Positions 29,674-33,604 of a stretch of DNA of 33,604 bases are shown here, in pieces (within the stretch, counting starts at the first letter, position 1; each line of letters opens with the position of its first letter). The notes beneath the pieces were generated by a model, which made no database searches, was not told the DNA's origin, and was given only the letters and a program-made list of their open reading frames with translations. Source of the DNA: a virus. Position numbers and translations under genes: made by a program. Location of the stretch: positions 1-33,604 of the IMG/VR virus record IMGVR_UViG_3300023184_000340; one strand, given 5' to 3'.

Positions 29674-31233
29674 TTAATAAATCTTGCCTTCTTTGGCAAA
29701 TATCTCAATCTTTTGGATGCTCAACGGGAAAGTATTGATGTCTGCCTCGTAACCAGTTTGGATAACCTTGCCCGAACCAGTTGGGTAAACACTCAATGTC
29801 TGCAAAGTCACGCCACCAGAGTATTCTGCAACCACAGTAGCATTTGCTCCATACTCGGCTATACCATAATATGAAACAGACTGAGTAGGAATTTTAGCCG
29901 ACTGTGAGTAATAATTACCAGTAAAGTCGTAACCCCATTTAAAAGTTACATACTGATTGCTACCACCAATCACCACAGTCCTAAGTTTCTTTAGAATAGA
30001 CGTAGCAGAGGGCGTACCAAGATCAGTATGGTTCGTAAAATATTGAAAACGATATATGGCGGTATCATCGTTATAACCAGAATAGGTAGCAAGATAGCCC
30101 CCTTTACCGATGTACAAAGTACCATCTTGTTTGGTCAACAAGGATTTAGGTTCAATTGAGTCCCAAGTTGTAACCCTAGAAGAACCATCTTGCAAAGTAC
30201 CCTTCATATCAAAGCAGTAGACTGACTTCAATACGGGCAAAGTCAACAAGTAAATTGCTTCTTTACTGTTGTATACAGACTTAATGGTAGGTAAAGACTC
30301 GCCAGCAATAGCAGTAATCAGGTCATTACGGACATTCTTAGACAAGTCTCGCAAGGGCATAGACTTCTCTTGGATAGTCCTCAAGGCACTACGCACACCC
30401 GTGGATGACAAGAATATCAGATCAGTACCCGTGTAAGCCAAGGAATCCCTAGACACACAGCCAATTCCCGTGATTACATCTTGCAAAGTCATGGTGGATG
30501 GCGTTGTCGCACCTTGGTAAACCAAGATATTGTTCTTACCAAAGATGAACAAAAAGCCATTGTGAGCACCCAAAGCGATAATTACATCGCCACCTTTAGG
30601 CCAAACAGTAGTGGTATCTAGCGTTCCCGCAGTACCTGTATTCCATTTGTTTGCCAACTTGGTATCGCACCATTGAACAGTTAATTTGTCTGACGTTACA
30701 TCTGCCGTCCAAAGCCTTCCATAGGCACTCAGAGCCGTGTTAGCCAACTGAACAGTACCAGCATAGCCTGACAATTCACTAATGCGTCTAAACGTGGTTG
30801 TAGACAAGGCAGGGTCAAAGACCAAAGGATCGTATCCTGACTGAAACAGATAAAGTGCGCCAGCCAAGGAAACCATCTGCCAATTGCTTGCAGTAATAGT
30901 GGGGGCAGTACCTCCCCCCCCATAGGTAAGGGTAACAATGGTTGAGCCACTCAATTTATAGAGTTTATTGTTACCAGCCATGATGGTGTAAGAGGTAGCA
31001 TCAGCAGTTACCACTTCACCAATCGAGGTAATGTCATTGGTAGATAAGTCAGTATTGACAACAGAATTAACCTTTGTCCAGCCTTTTCTAGCCCCAATAC
31101 GTCCATATTGGTCAATTACACAGTTATTCGCAATAAGTGCAAAGCCACTAGCCAAGTCCAAAGACGAGTCTTGGGTGTTTAGCCCATAGAAGCCTGGGGC
31201 TGTAATCGAGTAGGCTTGTACTGCTTCTGCCAT
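29674..31233 (-). CDS. Tail nozzle / stabilisation-type protein
   Basis: A 519-residue, beta-rich protein: repeated blades with Trp/Tyr and Gly turns (WQMVSLAGALYLFQSGYDPL; FLFIFGKNNILVYQG; DLIFLSSTGVRSAL) suggest a propeller like P22 gp10 or T7 gp12. The N-terminus APGFYGLNTQDSSLDLASGF is typical of this class. It follows the adaptor gene with a TGATG overlap, the fixed adaptor-nozzle order of short tails. It should close and extend the tail tube below the portal. Confidence 0.75.
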   Translation of the reverse strand: MAEAVQAYSITAPGFYGLNTQDSSLDLASGFALIANNCVIDQYGRIGARKGWTKVNSVVNTDLSTNDITSIGEVVTADATSYTIMAGNNKLYKLSGSTIVTLTYGGGGTAPTITASNWQMVSLAGALYLFQSGYDPLVFDPALSTTTFRRISELSGYAGTVQLANTALSAYGRLWTADVTSDKLTVQWCDTKLANKWNTGTAGTLDTTTVWPKGGDVIIALGAHNGFLFIFGKNNILVYQGATTPSTMTLQDVITGIGCVSRDSLAYTGTDLIFLSSTGVRSALRTIQEKSMPLRDLSKNVRNDLITAIAGESLPTIKSVYNSKEAIYLLTLPVLKSVYCFDMKGTLQDGSSRVTTWDSIEPKSLLTKQDGTLYIGKGGYLATYSGYNDDTAIYRFQYFTNHTDLGTPSATSILKKLRTVVIGGSNQYVTFKWGYDFTGNYYSQSAKIPTQSVSYYGIAEYGANATVVAEYSGGVTLQTLSVYPTGSGKVIQTGYEADINTFPLSIQKIEIFAKEGKIY

Positions 31234-31895
31234 CAGACAGCCTCAAATGTGTCGTTTTCAGGCGATCTAGCCAATTCCAAAGCAATCAGGTCAGACATAC
31301 AAGACTTGTACATGGCATAGGCTTCTGAACTACTCAGACCACCATCTTCGCCACGCTCAACCAATGCCCTAGCAAATGCACCCAAAACAATAGGTTCTTT
31401 TGCCAACAAAGTGGTAGATGTATCTGTCGTGAAATCTGCTTCAGGAACGATCAGGCTAAACCGAATGCTATACACGGCATCAGGAACAGGCCAAAAGTTG
31501 ACCTTAATATCGCCATTTGTATCTACACCCTTAATAGAGTAATACATTGGCAAACCCTTTGTAGGAGTAGGCGTTGTATAGTAAAACGAATCGTAATTAG
31601 CATGAGACAAAGGTTGCATCTCATAAAAACTAGTGGTGTTAATCACATCCATAGTCTTAAAACGAACCCCAGCACCCGTAATGCTATATGGGCCAGTTGT
31701 ATTAGCAATCGTACTTACAGTAATTGGGGTATTAAAAGCATCCCAATCATAGGCATCAGATACCTGACGTTTGGCATCATTGATGTACTTGCCAACAAGG
31801 TTTGAGACTGTGTTTTCAGCAACAGTAGTAACTTCTGGTTCACGCATACGAACCAAAACATCGTTAACCAAATCTAGATAGGTAGGTAATGCCAT
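31233..31895 (-). CDS. Tail adaptor protein (gp11/gp4-type head-tail joining)
   Basis: A 220-residue protein with the opening TYLDLVNDVLVRMREPEVTT, then VGKYINDAKRQVSDAYDWDA, and a helical end (EPIVLGAFARALVERGEDGG, AYAMYKSCMSDLIALELARS). These features match the adaptor ring between portal and nozzle (T7 tail tubular protein A type). TAATG at the start and TGATG at the end couple it to its neighbours. Confidence 0.8.
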   Translation of the reverse strand: MALPTYLDLVNDVLVRMREPEVTTVAENTVSNLVGKYINDAKRQVSDAYDWDAFNTPITVSTIANTTGPYSITGAGVRFKTMDVINTTSFYEMQPLSHANYDSFYYTTPTPTKGLPMYYSIKGVDTNGDIKVNFWPVPDAVYSIRFSLIVPEADFTTDTSTTLLAKEPIVLGAFARALVERGEDGGLSSSEAYAMYKSCMSDLIALELARSPENDTFEAV

Positions 31896-32194
31896 TACTT
31901 CTTCCCTTTATTTCTCGCAGAAATCGCTTTTGCTTTTGCCTTTGCGTCAGCCTTGGAGGAAGCCCCCCATGCCTTAAGAGAAAGAAGCAGTCTTGTCGGT
32001 TCACCATTCTTGTACTCAGGGCCACTTGCACCGCCCATTCGAGCCAAGAAACTTGCTCTACGGGGATTATCCCCTGATTTAACTGGCGGTTTCAAGTCTC
32101 CACCAGTTGTCGCATTATAAGATGCTCTTCCCTTTTCGTTCAACCCTCCTTTAGGGTTTTTACCTTCGGAGCGTTGCCAAGCAGGAGTTTTCAT
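31895..32194 (-). CDS. Small basic conserved phage protein (DUF6321-like)
   Basis: A 99-residue lysine-rich protein: TPAWQRSEGKNPKGGLNEKG, PPVKSGDNPRRASFLARMGG, TRLLLSLKAWGASSKADAK. I recognise this conserved pattern as a DUF6321-type protein of phage virion modules; the function is unknown, perhaps DNA- or head-associated. The start is the ATG at 32194, sharing one base with the stop before it (TGATG); the GTG one codon earlier is the alternative. Confidence 0.7.
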   Translation of the reverse strand: MKTPAWQRSEGKNPKGGLNEKGRASYNATTGGDLKPPVKSGDNPRRASFLARMGGASGPEYKNGEPTRLLLSLKAWGASSKADAKAKAKAISARNKGKK

Positions 32195-32358
32195 CACTTC
32201 ACCTTTTTTGTCTTCTTCGCTGTTTTAGCAGAATCAATAAAGTCTTGTTTAGTTGGTGCGCCTTTGCTACCAACTTTACGCATCTTCTCACCTGAGCCAG
32301 CCTTTATCCTTGCCTGTTTAGCATGGATATTGGCATACAAGCCCTGTTTAGTAGCCAT
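32194..32358 (-). CDS. 54-residue basic hypothetical protein
   Basis: Starts MATKQGLYANIHAKQARIKA, continues GSGEKMRKVGSKGAPTKQDF and ends in a lysine-rich tail (KTAKKTKKVK). This KQGLYANIHAKRxRIKxGSGEKMR pattern is common in tiny phage proteins, often beside DUF6496-type proteins. It overlaps the preceding gene by eleven bases. The lysine tail suggests DNA or capsid-interior contact. Confidence 0.65.
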   Translation of the reverse strand: MATKQGLYANIHAKQARIKAGSGEKMRKVGSKGAPTKQDFIDSAKTAKKTKKVK

Positions 32359-32533
32359 AGCCACCACTCATTTTCTTCTTCTTTGGTTTGCTCATGCCAG
32401 CCTCAGATAAAGCGATAGCAACGGCTTGCTTTTGAGACTTAACGACAGGGCCTTTCTTTGAGCCAGAGTGCAGTTTTCCTGCCTTGTACTCTTTCATAAC
32501 CTTGCCAACTTTAGCCATCTTAGGTGCTTTCAT
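32348..32533 (-). CDS. 61-residue basic protein (DUF6496-like)
   Basis: Contains VMKEYKAGKLHSGSKKGPVV and KSQKQAVAIALSEAGMSKPK, the highly conserved core of DUF6496-type proteins, with a short Gly/Tyr tail. Very basic and probably nucleic-acid-associated. AGGAG lies seven bases before the ATG. No function is established for the family. Confidence 0.75.
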   Translation of the reverse strand: MKAPKMAKVGKVMKEYKAGKLHSGSKKGPVVKSQKQAVAIALSEAGMSKPKKKKMSGGYGY

Positions 32534-32542
32534 GGATACTCC

Positions 32543-32860
32543 TTAGATAAGTTCTGTTACAGAAACAGTTGAAGTGGTAATAGTCGCATCTTTGATAAAT
32601 GCGATCTTTTGACCAGGCGTGACTTTGACGATTTCCACACAATTTTGTGGAATCATTGCTGAAGTTGTAATGCTTGCTGTTGGGCTAGTGCCAATTGCAT
32701 AATGGCAATGGCCTTGAGAACAAGCAATACGAATCATTGTGGTGTTTGCACCAAAAGCGGTCATCTGAACGTTTGAGGTTGTGACTGTTGCCACTTGAGT
32801 TGTGCCATTGCTTGCCACGCCATAGGCAACTTGGTTTGGGTCTAATTGGAAGGTACTCAT
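32543..32860 (-). CDS. Small beta-rich virion-module protein
   Basis: A 105-residue Thr/Ser-rich protein with alternating strand pattern (TQVATVTTSNVQMTAFGANT; IRIACSQGHCHYAIGT; VKVTPGQKIAFIKD; TVSVTEL). It resembles short decoration- or head-fibre-like proteins in aquatic phages. AGGA lies before the ATG. The place among virion genes favours a structural role, but this is inference. Confidence 0.65.
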   Translation of the reverse strand: MSTFQLDPNQVAYGVASNGTTQVATVTTSNVQMTAFGANTTMIRIACSQGHCHYAIGTSPTASITTSAMIPQNCVEIVKVTPGQKIAFIKDATITTSTVSVTELI

Positions 32861-32869
32861 GATTTTTCC

Positions 32870-33262
32870 TTACTGAAGGGTAAGTTGATAAAGGGTGTTT
32901 TGGTACAAAGCAACGATTTCATCAATCTTGTTTTGCAAAGCAGTCTCTGTACGAGGAACGATCTGTTGGCGATTTCCCTCAATCCATTCCATTTCCTGAC
33001 GCAAGACTTCTGAGACAGTACCTTTGTACTTGTTGTTCACATAAGGAATGTCTAAGCGAATGGAATAGCGACCCATAAACTGTTGGGCAAAGTCGTCTGC
33101 CAACGGAATGATTGCCTCATAAAACTCATTCAAAGTCTTGTGTTCAGCAAAAGATAGGGTTTTGAGGTGGATGCGATGGGTTATATCTCTAGCGAGAAAT
33201 AGCATCCCAACAAACTCACCTGCCGTATTGTTCATTCCTACAAATTTATTATCCGTTGCCAT
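32870..33262 (-). CDS. Ferritin-like helical phage protein (DUF5856-like)
   Basis: A 130-residue, predicted four-helix protein: FLARDITHRIHLKTLSFAEH, KTLNEFYEAIIPLADDFAQQ, a loop with RLDIPYVNN, then NRQQIVPRTETALQNKIDEI and VALYQNTLYQLTL. The pattern of H, E and D residues recalls Dps-like or DUF5856-type phage proteins. Start at the ATG at 33262, six bases after AAGGA; an in-frame TTG at 33268 lies next to that site and is rejected. Confidence 0.6.
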   Translation of the reverse strand: MATDNKFVGMNNTAGEFVGMLFLARDITHRIHLKTLSFAEHKTLNEFYEAIIPLADDFAQQFMGRYSIRLDIPYVNNKYKGTVSEVLRQEMEWIEGNRQQIVPRTETALQNKIDEIVALYQNTLYQLTLQ

Positions 33263-33264
33263 AC

Positions 33265-33604
33265 TCAATCCTTAGTTATTGGGCCACCCGATTTCCATGC
33301 GTCACAGGTGCGTTTAGCGGCACAAGTAAAGTGGAAAAGTTCACAAAATCCTAGATTTGCCGCATCAATAAACTGCTGATCGTAGGACAACTCTTTTTCA
33401 GAAGTATTCATTGCCTCTAAGCCACCCTTGATGCACTCCATCATCTTTGGAGTCTGGATAAATGCGGCACAGTTGCCACAACGCATATCCATAATATCTT
33501 TGGTAGGGGCTTTGTACATCTTGGCTTTCTTTAGCCAAAACGCATGATTCGGTTCATCAGGGTTAGGAGGGCCATATCCATACTCTTTGAAAGCATGGTT
33601 TCTG
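33265..33604 (-). CDS. Cysteine-rich protein, HiPIP-like, cut by the window edge
   Basis: The frame is open through the right edge, so at least 112 residues are visible and the true start is off the window. Upstream of an internal Met (33519) the frame continues with HAFKEYGYGPPNPDEPNHAF, so that Met is not the start. The cysteines (CGNCAAF, MECI, GFCELFHFTCAAKRTCDAW) match small phage proteins related to high-potential iron-sulfur proteins. Whether it carries a cluster is unknown. Confidence 0.65.
   Translation of the reverse strand, partial: RNHAFKEYGYGPPNPDEPNHAFWLKKAKMYKAPTKDIMDMRCGNCAAFIQTPKMMECIKGGLEAMNTSEKELSYDQQFIDAANLGFCELFHFTCAAKRTCDAWKSGGPITKD

Noticed and set aside
1-33604. CRISPR arrays, insertion sequences, integrase or lysogeny genes
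   Set aside because: No regularly spaced repeats, transposase, integrase or repressor motifs were seen; the three palindromes at 9.7 kb are too few and too diverged for a CRISPR.

Overview
The window reads as most of the genome of a short-tailed (podovirus-like) double-stranded DNA phage of a Gram-negative bacterium. It carries a large terminase, portal, scaffold, adaptor and nozzle tail proteins, tail fibres and three large glycine/alanine/glutamine-rich ejection-type proteins. I see no sheath, tape measure or baseplate. The lysis genes include a nested Rz/Rz1 spanin pair, which implies an outer membrane in the host. I see no integrase, repressor, RNA polymerase, DNA polymerase, tRNA gene or CRISPR array. 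Base composition is moderately AT-rich. Many small genes of freshwater-phage character suggest an uncultured aquatic phage; the host genus cannot be read from the sequence.

Layout. (1) 13-9191, minus strand: the packaging and head module. In transcription order it holds a putative small terminase, an HNH homing endonuclease, the large terminase, a putative ADP-ribosyltransferase, the portal, a glycine-rich tail fibre, two small proteins, a zinc ribbon and the scaffold. The major capsid gene should lie just beyond the left edge. (2) 9192-10018: a non-coding divergent region with promoters and three 19-bp imperfect palindromes about 30 bp apart. (3) 10019-13367, plus strand: small early genes, including an ArdC-like domain and a sliding-clamp-like protein. 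They share one ribosome-binding cassette and are separated by recurring double hairpins; two near-identical 17-residue peptides lie near the end. Two terminators follow. (4) 13509-17497, minus strand: a replication and nucleic-acid operon with a RuvC-like resolvase, a PP-loop protein, zinc ribbons and a replication-protein-like domain. It is interrupted by a GC-richer structured stretch at 16682-17127. (5) 17629-21527, plus strand: small coupled genes, then an ERF annealing protein, a YqaJ exonuclease and an SSB-like protein. (6) 21524-33604, minus strand: endolysin, spanins, membrane proteins, ejection proteins, tail fibre, nozzle and adaptor, and small virion-module proteins. A second HNH gene on the plus strand interrupts the lysis cassette. 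The last gene runs off the right edge. If the genome is circular, regions 6 and 1 join through the missing capsid segment into one late operon set.

How it may work: the early region appears to redirect host replication (a clamp lacking domain I, an ArdC-like protein). The ERF/YqaJ/SSB set and RuvC-like nuclease handle recombination and branched DNA. The late leftward genes build, package and release virions. Most junctions in the operons are ATGA or TGATG overlaps, so translation is heavily coupled. The points most worth following up are the domain-I-less clamp, the duplicated 17-residue peptide, the covarying intergenic hairpins, the pseudoknot-like element near 17.0 kb, the Fur-box-like triplet near 9.7 kb and the virion-module ADP-ribosyltransferase-like protein.
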